A DNA stretch of 64,000 bases from Amycolatopsis deserti (GCF_014653945.1 NZ_BNAU01000004.1:574828-638827), one strand, 5' to 3'; counted from the stretch's first letter, positions 1 through 10,104 are shown. The notes: generated by a model not told the origin, from the sequence alone. Made by a program: numbers and translations.

Positions 1-2
1 AC

Positions 3-467
<465 letters not shown>

Positions 468-473
468 CGCACG

Positions 474-513
474 AAGGCCGGCCGCTCCCCACGGGGGCGG
501 CCGGCCTTTTTCG
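474..513 (+). terminator. Intrinsic terminator after leuA
   Basis: A GC-rich inverted repeat (AAGGCCGGCCGC, ten-base loop, GGCGGCCGGCCTT) is followed by a run of T. It sits seven bases after the leuA stop and also separates leuA from the convergent AhpD-like gene. Confidence 0.85.
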
Positions 514-514
514 T

Positions 515-1000
515 TCAGTGCGCCGCGGCCGAGAACATCCCGGGCTGGTAGGAGCCGCCCTGGTTGCGGACTATCACGTTCATCCGGTTGGCCGCGTTGA
601 TCATCGCCACCAGGGTGATGAGCGCGGCGGTCTGGTCGTCGTCGTAGTGCTTGCGCACCTGGGCCCACGTCTCGTCCGACACGCCCTCGTGCGCGTCGGC
701 GAGGCGGGTGCCCTCCTCGGCCAGCGCGAGCGCCGCCCGCTCGGCCTCGGTGAACACCGTGGCCTCGCGCCAGACCGCGACCAGGTTGAGCCGCGTCGCG
801 GTCTCCCCGGCGGCCGCGGCCTCCTTGGTGTGCATGTCGACGCACAGCGCGCACCCGTTGATCTGGCTGGCCCGCAACGACACCAGCTCCTGCGTGGACT
901 GCGGCAGCGCCGTCGACTGCAGCACCGCGGCCACCCCCGCGAACCGCTTCGCCAGCTTCGCCCCGACCTCGTTGGCCATCAGGTTGAACCGGGTTTCCAC
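515..1000 (-). CDS. Carboxymuconolactone decarboxylase / AhpD-like alkylhydroperoxidase family protein
   Basis: About 161 residues. The motif CALCVDMH, in the ASQINGCALCVDMHTKEA context, is the CxxC...H redox centre of the AhpD-like fold, so a thiol-based peroxidase or peroxide-protective role is likely; the substrate cannot be told. An open frame extends upstream, but a GAGGAGG ribosome site at 1009-1015 sits 5 and 8 bases before two consecutive GTG codons. The second one (1000) gives the usual family start (V/M-ETRFN), so I chose it; 1003 is the alternative. The gene converges on leuA and is separated from the LysR gene behind it by about 75 bases. Confidence 0.88.
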   Translation of the reverse strand: METRFNLMANEVGAKLAKRFAGVAAVLQSTALPQSTQELVSLRASQINGCALCVDMHTKEAAAAGETATRLNLVAVWREATVFTEAERAALALAEEGTRLADAHEGVSDETWAQVRKHYDDDQTAALITLVAMINAANRMNVIVRNQGGSYQPGMFSAAAH

Positions 1001-1076
1001 CACTTCGTCCTCCTCGGAGTCGCTCTCGTACGACCACAAGGCACCGGCCGCGCGCCGGATGTGACAGTGACGGCCG

Positions 1077-1988
1077 TCACGGCTTGGTCGTCACCGCGGC
1101 GGCCTCGGCGTGCAGGAGCTCCAGCACCGTGGCGACCGGCGGGCGCGTGCCGGCGCCGGTGCGCAGGACGGCCTCGATCAGCCGCGCCGCGCGGATACCG
1201 GCCAGCGGCCGCCGCACGATCCGCCGCGACCAGGTCCCGGCCAGCGTGTAGCGCGGCAGCAGCGCGATGCCGTGCCCGGCCGCGACCAGGGCCTCGATGA
1301 TCCGGAAGTCGTTGATGCGCTGCTTGACCCGCGGCCGCACCCCGGTGCGCACCGCGAGCGACCGCAGCACGTCGTCGACCGGGAAGCCGACGTCCACCGA
1401 GATCCACTGCTCCCCGGCCAGCTCGGTGAGGTCCACGCGGCGGCGCCGCGCGAGGTGGTGGCCGAGCGGCAGCGCCACGTCCAACGGCTCGCGCAGCAGG
1501 TGCACCACGTCCAGCCGGGCGGACGGGAACGGCTCGGCGTGCTCGTCCCGGTGCGTGACCACGATGTCGAAGTCGGCGACCAGCTCCGGCACCTCGGCCG
1601 GCGTCATGTCGACGTCGCGCACCTCCACGTCCAGGCCCTCGACCTCGGCGAACCGGTGCAGCAGCCCGGGCAGCAACATCAACGCGGCGGACGGGAAGAT
1701 CGCCACCCGCACCCGGCCGCGTGGCAGGCTGCGGAACACGTCCATCTCCGCCTCGGCGCGATCCATCGCGGCGATGACCTCGTCCGCCCGCACCACCAGC
1801 GCCCGGCCCGCGTCGGTGAGCCGCAGCCCGCGACCGGCCGGTTCGGTGAGGACCAGCCCGACCTCCGCCTGCAGCGCCCGGAGCTGCTGCGACACCGCGG
1901 ACGGCGTGCAGTGCAGGGCCTTCGCCGCGGCCGTCACGCTGCCGCGATCGGCGAACTCGCGCAGTACCCGCAACCGGCCGATGTCCAT
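1077..1988 (-). CDS. LysR-family transcriptional regulator
   Basis: 303 residues, normal LysR length. The first 60 residues are the winged helix-turn-helix (LREFADRGSVTAAAKALHCT, then PSAVSQQLRALQAEVGL), followed by a LysR substrate-binding domain from about residue 90. It is divergent from the EamA transporter gene, with 71 bases between the start codons. That spacer holds a perfect palindrome (2015-2028), so the regulator probably controls the exporter and itself. The effector is unknown. Confidence 0.92.
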   Translation of the reverse strand: MDIGRLRVLREFADRGSVTAAAKALHCTPSAVSQQLRALQAEVGLVLTEPAGRGLRLTDAGRALVVRADEVIAAMDRAEAEMDVFRSLPRGRVRVAIFPSAALMLLPGLLHRFAEVEGLDVEVRDVDMTPAEVPELVADFDIVVTHRDEHAEPFPSARLDVVHLLREPLDVALPLGHHLARRRRVDLTELAGEQWISVDVGFPVDDVLRSLAVRTGVRPRVKQRINDFRIIEALVAAGHGIALLPRYTLAGTWSRRIVRRPLAGIRAARLIEAVLRTGAGTRPPVATVLELLHAEAAAVTTKP

Positions 1989-2014
1989 GAAGCAACGCTA
2001 CACAGTAGGTGCAA

Positions 2015-2028
2015 ACAATCTCGATTGT
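2015..2028. promoter_or_regulatory. Palindrome in LysR/EamA divergent promoter
   Basis: ACAATC-TC-GATTGT is a perfect six-base inverted repeat lying between the divergent LysR (start 1988) and EamA (start about 2060) genes. AT-rich dyads of this kind in a LysR divergent promoter are usual regulator binding sites. The assignment to this LysR protein is inferred from position. Confidence 0.55.
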
Positions 2029-2059
2029 CCTTCATAGTTGTGGCAGGCAAGCTGAACAA

Positions 2060-2968
2060 GTGCCTACTCGCGACCGCCTCCTCGCCTTGTTCGTCGTCGT
2101 CCTGTGGGGCCTCAACTTCATCGCGATGCACCCGATGCTCGACCACTTCCCGCCGCTGTTCGCCGGCGCGCTGCGCTTCGCGGTGATCGCGGTCCCGACG
2201 ATCCTGTTCATCCCGCGGCCGAAGGTGAAGCTGCGCTGGCTGATCGGCTTCGGGCTCGGGTTCGGCACCGGGCAGTTCGCGTTCCTGTTCCTCGCGCTGA
2301 CCAACGGCATGCCGACCGGCCTGGCGTCGCTGGTGCTGCAGGCCTCGGCGCCGTTCACCGTCCTGCTCGGCGGGATCTTCCTGCGTGAACCGCTGTCCGC
2401 GCGGCAGCTGACCGGCATCCTGGCCGCGGTCGCCGGCATGGGCGTGATCGCCTGGCACCGCGCGGAGAACGCCGTGCTGCTGCCGGTCGTGCTCACCCTG
2501 CTCGGCGCGTTGTGCTGGGCGATCGGCAACATCTGCTCGCGTCAAGCGAAGCCGGAGAACCCGATCCACCTCACCCTGTGGATGTCGGTCATCCCGCCGA
2601 TCCCGATGTTCGCCCTGTCCACGGTCTTCGAGGGCCCGGCCGTGCAGTGGCACTCGCTGGCCACGCTGGGCACCGGCGAGGGCCTGCTCGGGCTGGCCGG
2701 GTTCACCTACGTCGTGCTGGTCGGCACGGTGCTCGGGTCGAGCATCTGGACCGTGCTGATGCGCCGCAACCCGGCCAACGTGGTGGCGCCGTTCTCGCTG
2801 CTCGTGCCGGTCGTCGGGATGTCCGCGGCGTTCTTCGTGCTCGGCGAGACCCCGGCGCTGGTCGAGGTGCTGGCCGGCCTGGTGGTGGTGGCCGGGGTGC
2901 TGTTCGGCTCGCTGCCGAGGCGTCAGCGGTCGGCCGGCGCGCTCTCCGCCGAGCTGGTCTCCTCGTGA
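2060..2968 (+). CDS. EamA/DMT-family transporter (RhtA/YdcZ-like exporter)
   Basis: 302 residues from the GTG at 2060. The reading frame is open further upstream, but homologous sequence starts at PTRDRLLALFVVVLWGLNF, the first membrane segment. Two EamA repeats of five hydrophobic helices each are visible, with conserved GLASLVLQASAPF and LGGIFLREPLS stretches in the first. Members export amino acids or other metabolites across the cytoplasmic membrane; the cargo here is unknown. It is divergent from a LysR gene. Its 3' end overlaps the convergent dedA-type gene by 46 bases. Confidence 0.88.
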   Translation: MPTRDRLLALFVVVLWGLNFIAMHPMLDHFPPLFAGALRFAVIAVPTILFIPRPKVKLRWLIGFGLGFGTGQFAFLFLALTNGMPTGLASLVLQASAPFTVLLGGIFLREPLSARQLTGILAAVAGMGVIAWHRAENAVLLPVVLTLLGALCWAIGNICSRQAKPENPIHLTLWMSVIPPIPMFALSTVFEGPAVQWHSLATLGTGEGLLGLAGFTYVVLVGTVLGSSIWTVLMRRNPANVVAPFSLLVPVVGMSAAFFVLGETPALVEVLAGLVVVAGVLFGSLPRRQRSAGALSAELVSS

Positions 2969-3567
2969 CGGCGGGCCATCCGCTTCTTGATCACCAGGCT
3001 GACCACCACGCCCACGACGACGGCGACCGCCAGCGCGAGGTAGGAGAACCGGGACAGCCACTTCTCCGCGACCACGCCGAGCGAGTACACCAGCGCCGTC
3101 GTGCCGCCCGCCCAGACGATGCCGCCGAGCGCGTTGGCGAGCAGGAACCGCGGGTAGTGCATGTGCAGCGACCCGGCGAGCGGACCGCACAGGATGCGCA
3201 GAATCGCGACGAAGCGGCCGAAGAAAACCGCCCACATCCCCCGTTTCCGGAACATTCGCTCGGCGGCCGCCACGTGCGACGGTCCGAAATGCTTGGGGAA
3301 CCTCCGCCCGGCCCAGTCGAACAGGCGCTGCCCGCCCTTGCGCCCGATCAGGTAGCCGATGCTGTCCCCGGCGATGGCGCCGCCGCTGCCGACGGCGCCG
3401 ATCAGCCAGGGGTTCAGCCCGTCGTGGTGCGAGGCCAGGAGAGCCGCGCTGACCAGCACGACCTCTCCCGGCAACGGGATCCCCAGGCTTTCGCACCCGA
3501 TCACCAGCCCGACCGCGAGGTAGACGGCCAGCGGCGGGATCGTCTCCAGCCACGCGTCGATGTGCAC
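2923..3567 (-). CDS. DedA-family membrane protein
   Basis: 214 residues, GTG start. The DedA/SNARE-associated (VTT) domain is clear: GIPLPGEVVLVSAALLA near the N-terminus, AGDSIGYLIGRKGG in the middle, and FFGRFVAILRILCGPLAGS, with the conserved Gly-Arg...Arg pattern, at about residues 115-133. Such proteins are membrane proteins linked to lipid-carrier recycling and membrane-potential homeostasis. A GAGGGGG ribosome site lies six bases before the GTG. The terminator of the peptide ABC operon lies just upstream, so the gene is probably transcribed separately. Confidence 0.9.
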   Translation of the reverse strand: MHIDAWLETIPPLAVYLAVGLVIGCESLGIPLPGEVVLVSAALLASHHDGLNPWLIGAVGSGGAIAGDSIGYLIGRKGGQRLFDWAGRRFPKHFGPSHVAAAERMFRKRGMWAVFFGRFVAILRILCGPLAGSLHMHYPRFLLANALGGIVWAGGTTALVYSLGVVAEKWLSRFSYLALAVAVVVGVVVSLVIKKRMARRHEETSSAESAPADR

Positions 3568-3568
3568 G

Positions 3569-3614
3569 AAAAACCCCCTCGGGTACCCCGGCGGAATTGC
3601 CGCCAGGGTACCCC
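3569..3614 (-). terminator. Terminator at the end of the peptide ABC operon
   Basis: On the minus strand a hairpin with arms GGTACCC and GGCGG, one mismatch and a five-base AATTG-type loop (3581-3613), is followed by GAGGGGG and a TTTTT run at 3569-3573. It lies just after the stop of the last ABC gene at 3617. The T run also precedes the dedA start, so terminator and dedA ribosome site are packed together. Confidence 0.7.
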
Positions 3615-3616
3615 GG

Positions 3617-4717
3617 TCAGGGCTCCAGCATTTCGGCCACGGAAGCGGCCTGCGGAATAGCCGTATCGGGTGACAACTGCGCGGTGACCAATTCCGGTTT
3701 CACCTCGTGCGGGGTGATCCGGCCGGCCTGGATGTCCTCCGCCCAGTGGCAGGCGACCCGGTGCCCGGCGCCGAGCTCCCGCAGCGCGGGCCGCTCGGTG
3801 TCGCACTTGGTCTCCTGCCGCCACGGGCAGCGGGTGTGGAACCGGCAGCCCGACGGCGGGTTGGCCGGCGAGGGCAGGTCGCCGGCGAGCAGGATCTGCT
3901 CCCGGCCGTCCTCCACCACCGGGTCCGGCACCGGGATCGCCGACAGCAGCGCCCGCGTGTACGGGTGCAGCGGCTCGTCGTACAGGGTCTCCGAGTCGGT
4001 CTCCTCGACCAGCGAGCCCAGGTACATCACGCCGATGCGGTCGGAGATGTGCCGGACGACCGCCAGGTCGTGGGCGATCACCAGGTAGGTCAGGCCCAGC
4101 GAGTCCTGCAGCTCCTCGAGCAGGTTGATCACCTGCGCCTGCACGGAGACGTCCAGCGCGGACACCGGCTCGTCGGCGACGATCAGGTCCGGTTCCACGG
4201 CCAGCGCCCGCGCGATGCCGATGCGCTGGCGCTGGCCGCCGGAGAACTCGTGCGGGTACTTCCGCAGCGAACTCTCCGGCAGGCCGACCGCGTTGAGCAG
4301 CTCACGCAAGCGCTTGCGCGTGCTGTCCCGGTCCCGGTCCAGGCCGTGCGCCCGCATGCCCTCGATGAGGATCGACTCGACCGACTGCCGCGGGTCGAGG
4401 CTGGACAGCGGGTCCTGGAACACCATCTGCATCCGCCGCCGCATCTTCCGCAGCGACTCGCCCTTGAGCGTGGACAGGTCCACGCCGTCGAACACCGCGC
4501 GGCCACCGGTCGGCTCGACCAGCCGCAGCAGGCTGCGGCCCAGCGTCGTCTTGCCGCACCCGGACTCGCCGACCAGGCCGTAGGTCTCGCCACGCTGGAT
4601 CTCCAGGTCGACCCCGTCCACGGCGTAGACGTGACCGATCGTGCGGTCCAGCACCAAGCCCCGCTTGATCGGGAAGTGCACCTGCATGCCTTCCACGCGC
4701 ACCAGCGGTTCGGACAT
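3617..4717 (-). CDS. Peptide ABC transporter ATP-binding protein (OppF/DppF-like)
   Basis: 366 residues. Walker [10 protein letters not shown] near residue 50, signature FSGGQRQR near 157, Walker [13 protein letters not shown] near 180 and the H-loop AHDLAV follow the usual order. The C-terminal oligopeptide domain has the Cys-rich [15 protein letters not shown] stretch. The start at 4717 makes a TGATG junction with the upstream ATPase, indicating translational coupling. It is the last gene of the five-gene import operon and energises transport with its OppD-like partner. Confidence 0.93.
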   Translation of the reverse strand: MSEPLVRVEGMQVHFPIKRGLVLDRTIGHVYAVDGVDLEIQRGETYGLVGESGCGKTTLGRSLLRLVEPTGGRAVFDGVDLSTLKGESLRKMRRRMQMVFQDPLSSLDPRQSVESILIEGMRAHGLDRDRDSTRKRLRELLNAVGLPESSLRKYPHEFSGGQRQRIGIARALAVEPDLIVADEPVSALDVSVQAQVINLLEELQDSLGLTYLVIAHDLAVVRHISDRIGVMYLGSLVEETDSETLYDEPLHPYTRALLSAIPVPDPVVEDGREQILLAGDLPSPANPPSGCRFHTRCPWRQETKCDTERPALRELGAGHRVACHWAEDIQAGRITPHEVKPELVTAQLSPDTAIPQAASVAEMLEP

Positions 4718-5712
4718 CAGCGCACCCCCTCGCCCGCCGCGACCGGACGGTCCACCGGATTGTGGCACCGCAGCATCCCGCCCGTGTCGGGTTCGAGCTC
4801 CGGCGTGACCTCGCGGCACAGCTCGAGCGCGTTCGGGCAGCGGGGCGCGAACGCGCACCCCTGCGACCACGGGATGTTGTCGGAGACCGACCCCTTGATC
4901 GGCACCAGCTTCTCGCCGCGCGGCGCGTCCAGCCGCGGGATCGAGGCGAGCAGCCCGTGCGTGTAGGGGTGCCGGGCGGAGGCGAACAACGCGTGCCGCT
5001 CCGCCCGCTCGACCACCCGGCCGCCGTACATGACGTTGACCTCGTCGCACAGCCCGGCGACGACGCCGAGGTCGTGCGTGATCATGATCAGCGCGGTGCC
5101 GGTCTCGCGCACCAGCTCGGACAGCAGCGCCAGGATCTGCGCCTGGATCGTCACGTCCAGCGCGGTGGTCGGCTCGTCCGCGATCAGCAACCGCGGACGG
5201 CAGGCCAGCGCGATCGCGATGAGCGCGCGCTGGCGCATCCCGCCGGAGAGCTGGTGCGGGTACTCCGACAGCCGCCGGTTCGGGTCCGGGATGCCGACGC
5301 GGTCCAGCAGGTCCGCTGCCTCCACCCGGGCTTGTTTGCGTTCCATCTTGCGGTGCCGTTCCAGGACCTCGGTGATCTGCAGACCGATCGGGATCACCGG
5401 GTTCAGCGACGACAGCGGGTCCTGGAACACCATGCCGAGGTCGCGGCCGCGCCGGTCGCGCAGCTGCCGGTCGGACAACTGGAGCAGGTCCGTGTCCTCG
5501 AACATGACCTCGCCGGTGACCCGCGCGCCGCGCTTGGGCAGCAGGCCCATGATCGCCAGCGCGGTCACCGACTTGCCGCTGCCGGACTCGCCGACCAGGC
5601 CGACCGTGCGGCCCGGCTCGACGTCGAAACTGACCCCGTCCACCGCGGTGAACGGCCGGGTTCCCTTGCGGGAGAAGACGACCGACAGGTCGCGTACTTG
5701 CAGGAGACTCAA
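4717..5712 (-). CDS. Peptide ABC transporter ATP-binding protein (OppD/DppD-like)
   Basis: 331 residues. Walker A GESGSGKS at about 40-47, signature LSGGMRQR near 160, Walker [14 protein letters not shown]-loop THDLGV, and the C-terminal oligopeptide/dipeptide domain with [14 protein letters not shown]. It follows the OppC-like permease by four bases and overlaps the OppF-like gene at TGATG. Together the two ATPases power the OppBC-type permease. Confidence 0.93.
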   Translation of the reverse strand: MSLLQVRDLSVVFSRKGTRPFTAVDGVSFDVEPGRTVGLVGESGSGKSVTALAIMGLLPKRGARVTGEVMFEDTDLLQLSDRQLRDRRGRDLGMVFQDPLSSLNPVIPIGLQITEVLERHRKMERKQARVEAADLLDRVGIPDPNRRLSEYPHQLSGGMRQRALIAIALACRPRLLIADEPTTALDVTIQAQILALLSELVRETGTALIMITHDLGVVAGLCDEVNVMYGGRVVERAERHALFASARHPYTHGLLASIPRLDAPRGEKLVPIKGSVSDNIPWSQGCAFAPRCPNALELCREVTPELEPDTGGMLRCHNPVDRPVAAGEGVR

Positions 5713-5716
5713 CGCG

Positions 5717-6643
5717 CTACCGCCTGTTCTTCGGGTCGAGCGCCTCGCGCAGCGACTCGCCGAGCAGCGTGAACCCCAGCGCCACCACGACGATCGCGAT
5801 GGCCGGGTAGAACGCCAGGCTCGGTTTGACGTCCAGCAGGTTCTGGGCCTGGGCCAGCATCAGCCCCCACTCGGCGCGGCTGGGATCGTTGTCGCCGAGG
5901 CCGAGGAACGACAGCGCCGCCACGTCGATGATCGACGTCGCCAGCGTCAGCGTGGCCTGCACGACCACCGGCCCGAGCGAGTTCGGCAGCATGTGCCGGA
6001 ACACGATCGTGCTGCGCCGGACGCCCAGCGCGGTCGCCGCCAGCACGTGGTCGCTGGATCTCTGCGACAGCATCGCGCCGCGCAGCAGCCGGGCGAAGAT
6101 CGGCACGCTCACCACCGCGACCGCGATGATGACCGTCCACTGTGTCCCTTGCGAGAACAGCGCCGCGATCGAGATCGCCAGCAGCAGCGAGGGGATCGCG
6201 AGCAGGATGTCGGTGAACCGCATCAACAGCGTGTCCACCCAGCCACCCAGCGCGCCGGCCAGCCCGCCGATGAGCATGCCGACCGTCAGCCCGATCAGGG
6301 TGGCGACCACACCGACGATCAGCGTCTGCTGCGCACCGACCAGCAGGCGGGAGAAGAAGTCGTACCCGCGGTGGTCGCTGCCCATCACGAACCCGTCCAT
6401 CGGGCCGGGGATGAAGTCCGGCCGCAGGTTCACGCGCAGCTCGTCGTAGGGGACGTAGGGGTTCTTCGGCGCCAGGAACGGGGCCAGGATCGCCAGCAGC
6501 ACGAACAGGACGGTGATGACCGCGCCGGTGATCGCCACCGGGCTGCGCGCCATCCGCCGGACCGCGTCCGCCGCGAGGCTGGTGCCGCCGGCCTCGGCCA
6601 GGTCGTCGATGCGTTCGGCCTTGCGCCGCAACATGGAGGTCAT
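5717..6643 (-). CDS. Peptide ABC transporter permease (OppC/DppC-like)
   Basis: 308 residues. An N-terminal cytoplasmic stretch and first helix (VAITGAVITVLFVLLAILAP) are followed by the OppC N-domain and the binding-protein-dependent permease domain with the EAA-type loop ALGVRRSTIVFRHMLPN. The start overlaps the stop of the OppB-like gene by four bases (ATGA). It forms the membrane channel with the OppB-like subunit. Confidence 0.93.
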   Translation of the reverse strand: MTSMLRRKAERIDDLAEAGGTSLAADAVRRMARSPVAITGAVITVLFVLLAILAPFLAPKNPYVPYDELRVNLRPDFIPGPMDGFVMGSDHRGYDFFSRLLVGAQQTLIVGVVATLIGLTVGMLIGGLAGALGGWVDTLLMRFTDILLAIPSLLLAISIAALFSQGTQWTVIIAVAVVSVPIFARLLRGAMLSQRSSDHVLAATALGVRRSTIVFRHMLPNSLGPVVVQATLTLATSIIDVAALSFLGLGDNDPSRAEWGLMLAQAQNLLDVKPSLAFYPAIAIVVVALGFTLLGESLREALDPKNRR

Positions 6644-7644
6644 CGCACCCGCACCCTCGGATCGATGATCGCATACGAGATGTCGACCAGGAGGTTCACC
6701 AGGACGTACACCACGGCGGCCAGCAGCAGCAACGCCTGCAGCCGCGGGTAGTCCCGGCGTTCGATGCCCTGCGCCAGCAGCGCGCCGACGCCGTTCCAGT
6801 TGAACACCTTCTCGGTGAGCACGGCCCCGGCGAGCAGCAGACCGGTCTGCAGACCGATCGTGGTGGACACCGGCAGGAGCGCGTTGCGCAGCACGTGCCG
6901 CTGGCGGATCGTGCCGGTGGTCAGGCCCTTGGACTCCGCGGTGCGCACGAAGTCCTCCTGTTGCACGTCCAGCACCGAGGCGCGGGTGATCCGCACGATC
7001 ACCGCGAACGGGATGCTGGCCAGCGCGATCGCGGGCAGGATCAGGTGCTTGATCGCGTCCCAGGTGGCGTCCAGCTCGCCGGTGAGCAGGCCGTCCAGGG
7101 TGAAGAACCCGGTGATGTGGGTGGCGTCGATGGTGACGTCCTGGCGCCCGGACGGCGGCAGGACGCCCAGCTTCTGCGCGAACACGTACTTGAGCAGCAC
7201 ACCGAAGAAGAACACCGGGACCGCGACGCCGACCAGCGTGGTGAGCACGGTGGCGTTGTCCAGGAGCCGGCCCCGGTAACGCGCGGCGAGGTAGCCCATC
7301 GGGATGCCGAACCCGACCGCGAGGACCAGTGCGGCCAGCGACAGTTCGACGGTCGCGGGGAAGGCCCGCCCGATCTCGGTGAGCACCGTGTCGCCGCTGA
7401 TCAGGGACGAGCCGAAGTCACCGGTGAGAACGCGGCCGAGGAACTTGAAGTACTGGACGAAGATCGGTTGATCCAGGCCCAGCACCGAGTTCAGGGACGC
7501 GACCTTCTCCGGCGTCGCCTTGTCGCCGAGCAGCGCGGTGGCGGGGCCACCGGGCAGCAGGCGGAGCCAGGCGAAGACCAGGATGGAGAGCACGAGGAGC
7601 GTCGGGATCGCTTGCAGCAACCGACGAATCACGAATCGGAGCAT
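6640..7644 (-). CDS. Peptide ABC transporter permease (OppB/DppB-like)
   Basis: 334 residues starting at MLRFVIRRLLQAIPTLLVL, the usual beginning of this family. An in-frame ATG 39 bases upstream exists but adds non-homologous residues, and AAAGG precedes the chosen ATG. Several membrane helices and the EAA loop (TAESKGLTTGTIRQRHVLRN) are present. It is co-transcribed with the substrate-binding protein gene upstream (73-base gap) and overlaps the OppC-like gene by four bases. Confidence 0.92.
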   Translation of the reverse strand: MLRFVIRRLLQAIPTLLVLSILVFAWLRLLPGGPATALLGDKATPEKVASLNSVLGLDQPIFVQYFKFLGRVLTGDFGSSLISGDTVLTEIGRAFPATVELSLAALVLAVGFGIPMGYLAARYRGRLLDNATVLTTLVGVAVPVFFFGVLLKYVFAQKLGVLPPSGRQDVTIDATHITGFFTLDGLLTGELDATWDAIKHLILPAIALASIPFAVIVRITRASVLDVQQEDFVRTAESKGLTTGTIRQRHVLRNALLPVSTTIGLQTGLLLAGAVLTEKVFNWNGVGALLAQGIERRDYPRLQALLLLAAVVYVLVNLLVDISYAIIDPRVRVR

Positions 7645-7717
7645 GTGTTGTGCCTTTGACTCCGCACCACGGCGGGAAAGCACGCGCGGCGCGCTTTCCC
7701 GCCGTCGATGGCGGAAC

Positions 7718-9391
7718 TCAGCCCTTGTTGCCCTTGGTGACCGTGTAGAAGCGCTCGTCGGTCAGCGGGGTCGGGACCAGCCCCTGGACGTCGGACCGGA
7801 CCACGATCCCCGGCGGCGACGACGAGAGCGGCACCGCGGGGACGTACTGCGAGATCAGCACGCTGGCGTTCTCGTAGGCCGCCTTCTTGGCATCCGGGGT
7901 CGTCTGCGCGTCCGCGGTGGACAGGGCGTTGAAGATCTGCGGGTTGTCGAACCCGAACTCCGGCTTGGGTCGGCCGAAGAACGTGCCGACGAAGTTGCCC
8001 GCGTCGGCGTAGTCACCGGTCCAGCCGAGCAGGTGCAGGTCCTGCTTGCCGGCCTTCTGGACGGAGTCCTTGTACCCGCCGTTCCACGGCTCCTGGACGA
8101 CGTTGACCTTGATGCCGACGGCCTTGAGGTCGTCGGTGATCGCGGCGGCGATGTCCACCGGGTTGGGCATGTAGGGCCGCGTGACCTCGGTCGGCACGTA
8201 GAAGTTCAGCGTCAGGTCGGACGCGCCCGCCTGGGCCAGCAGCTGCCGGGCGGTGTCCGGGTTGTAGCTGTACTTGGCCACCGCGTCGGTGTGGCCGGGG
8301 ACGTTGTTCGGCAGGAACTGGTCCTGCGCGTAGGCGCCCTGCGGCAGCCGGTTCTTCACCAGCTGGTCCTTGTTGATCGCGTACTCGATCGCCTGGCGGA
8401 CCCGCACGTCCTGCAGCTTCGGGTTGTTCTTCTGGTTGATGCCCAGGTACAGGATGTTGAACGCGGGCCGGATCAGGACCTGGTTGCCGGCGTCCTTGAG
8501 CGAGTTGTAGTCCGCCGGGCTCGGGAAGTCGTAGCCGTCGATGGTGCCGGCGGCGAGCTCCTGCTTGCGGGCGTTCTCGTCCGGGATGATCTTGAAGATC
8601 AGCTTGGCGGTCTTGGCCTTCTCGCCCCAGTAGTCCTCGTTGCGGACCAGGGTGATGGTGTTGTTGGCCTTGTCGAAGCTGTCGAACTTGTACGGCCCGG
8701 TGCCCGTCGGGTGGTCCGTGGCGTAGGCCGGGTAGGTGAACGCCTCACCGCTCTGCGTGACGGTGTCGGCGTCCCACTTCTTCAACGCGTCGGGGCTCGA
8801 CATGGACAGCGAGGTCAGGCCGAACGCGTCCGGGAACGCACCCTTGGCCTTGTTCAGGTTGAGGACCGCGGTGTGGTCGTCCTTCGCCTCGCACGACTTG
8901 TAGACCGGCTCGCCGCTGATGTCGCCCTCGTTGTGGGCGAAGCCCTCGAAGACATCGCCGTAGTAGATCATCTGGCTCTGGGCGGCGGCGCCCTTCATGT
9001 TGTACCAGCGGTCGAAGTTGAAGCAGACCGCCGCGGCGTTGAACGGGGTGCCGTCGTGGAACTTGACGCCCTGGCGCAGGGTGAAGGTCCAGGTGGTGTT
9101 GCCGTTGCTCGGCGTCCAGGCCGTGGCCAGGCCGCCTTCCAGTTCGGTGGTGCCCGGCTTGTAGGTGACCAGGGTGTCGAACATCTGGCGGGCGGGACGG
9201 AAGCTCTCGCCGTCGTCGTTGAAGATCGGATCGAAGTTCTTCGGGGCACCGGCCGCGCCGAAGATGAAGGTGTCGCTGGCGCTACCGCCCGAGCCGCGCT
9301 CGGAAGCGCAAGCGGCCGTCGTGACCGCGAGGGCGCCGGCAAGCCCGATCAGGGCGATGCGGCGCAACCCAACTGCCCGCGTTGGGAGCAT
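7718..9391 (-). CDS. Peptide ABC transporter substrate-binding lipoprotein (OppA/DppA-like, SBP family 5)
   Basis: 557 residues. The N-terminus is a lipoprotein signal: Arg-rich start, hydrophobic core (IALIGLAGALAVTTAAC) and a lipobox ending in Cys28. The rest is a family 5 solute-binding protein, with FHDGTPFNAAAVCFNFDRW and VRQAIEYAINKDQLV stretches. It captures peptides outside the membrane and delivers them to the OppBC-type permease. An AAGGAG ribosome site lies seven bases before the ATG. It is the first gene of the operon, and a candidate promoter lies at 9431-9460. Confidence 0.94.
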   Translation of the reverse strand: MLPTRAVGLRRIALIGLAGALAVTTAACASERGSGGSASDTFIFGAAGAPKNFDPIFNDDGESFRPARQMFDTLVTYKPGTTELEGGLATAWTPSNGNTTWTFTLRQGVKFHDGTPFNAAAVCFNFDRWYNMKGAAAQSQMIYYGDVFEGFAHNEGDISGEPVYKSCEAKDDHTAVLNLNKAKGAFPDAFGLTSLSMSSPDALKKWDADTVTQSGEAFTYPAYATDHPTGTGPYKFDSFDKANNTITLVRNEDYWGEKAKTAKLIFKIIPDENARKQELAAGTIDGYDFPSPADYNSLKDAGNQVLIRPAFNILYLGINQKNNPKLQDVRVRQAIEYAINKDQLVKNRLPQGAYAQDQFLPNNVPGHTDAVAKYSYNPDTARQLLAQAGASDLTLNFYVPTEVTRPYMPNPVDIAAAITDDLKAVGIKVNVVQEPWNGGYKDSVQKAGKQDLHLLGWTGDYADAGNFVGTFFGRPKPEFGFDNPQIFNALSTADAQTTPDAKKAAYENASVLISQYVPAVPLSSSPPGIVVRSDVQGLVPTPLTDERFYTVTKGNKG

Positions 9392-9430
9392 GGTGGCACT
9401 CCTTGAAGAAGTTCGGGTACGTGATCGACG

Positions 9431-9460
9431 ACCCTAGTCCGCATGTTGGGATTTCGTTAA
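9431..9460 (-). promoter_or_regulatory. Candidate promoter of the peptide ABC operon
   Basis: On the minus strand TTAACG (9460-9455) and TAGGGT (9436-9431) are separated by 18 bases, resembling -35 and -10 boxes, about 40 bases before the lipoprotein start at 9391. The -10 fits the actinobacterial TANNNT pattern. This is a motif match only. Confidence 0.4.
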
Positions 9461-9528
9461 GCGCGTAAGGTTACGATCGCGCTACGTAAGAACGCACGCA
9501 CGGCCACATTTGGCTTATATGGTTACGT

Positions 9529-10104
9529 TCAGTGGTCACTTTGCGTGAGGGCGGACGAAAGTACTAGGCCGTTCGGGTGTACGTACTCGTGGGTAAGGTC
9601 AACGGCGAACCAACCACATTCGAACTTCTGCCACGCGGTGAGCGGGCCACGGATGCCCTCGCCGTCCCGGGAGACTGCCCGTTCGAGCCGACTTTCCGGG
9701 TCCGGGCCGGGGACCCAGCACAGGGCGGACAGGCGCGGCCGGATCGAGGCCCGGCCGGCGGACACACCCTCCAGGACGACTACGTCGACCGGGTGAACCG
9801 TGCGGACCGGCCCTGGCCGCGGCTCGCCGGTGGTCCAGTCCAGTGGGCGGTAGACGGCGGGGCGGCCGGCAGCGAGGGGGTCGAGGACCTCGGCGACGAG
9901 CCGCGGCCACCAGGCGACCGGGTCGTCCCAGGTGGCGTAGTGGTCGGTGGCGACGAGCGCGGTGGTCGCGCCGCGCGCGCGGAAGGCGTCGGCGAGTTCG
10001 CCGGCGAAGGTGGTCTTGCCGGCGCCGGAGGGGCCGTCGACGGCGACCAGCCGGACCCGCCCGCAGCGGGGCGGGCCGGCCAGCACGTCGTCGACCAGCG
10101 TCAA
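9529..10104 (-). CDS. Uridine-kinase-like P-loop NTPase
   Basis: About 191 residues. A Walker A motif [11 protein letters not shown] lies close to the N-terminus and a [12 protein letters not shown] strand near residue 120 resembles the uridine kinase Walker B region. The open frame continues back through recR, but homologous sequence starts at about [10 protein letters not shown] placed the start at a TTG (10104) overlapping the recR stop; a GTG six codons later is the alternative. The gene is coupled to recR. The real substrate is unknown. Confidence 0.75.
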   Translation of the reverse strand: MTLVDDVLAGPPRCGRVRLVAVDGPSGAGKTTFAGELADAFRARGATTALVATDHYATWDDPVAWWPRLVAEVLDPLAAGRPAVYRPLDWTTGEPRPGPVRTVHPVDVVVLEGVSAGRASIRPRLSALCWVPGPDPESRLERAVSRDGEGIRGPLTAWQKFECGWFAVDLTHEYVHPNGLVLSSALTQSDH

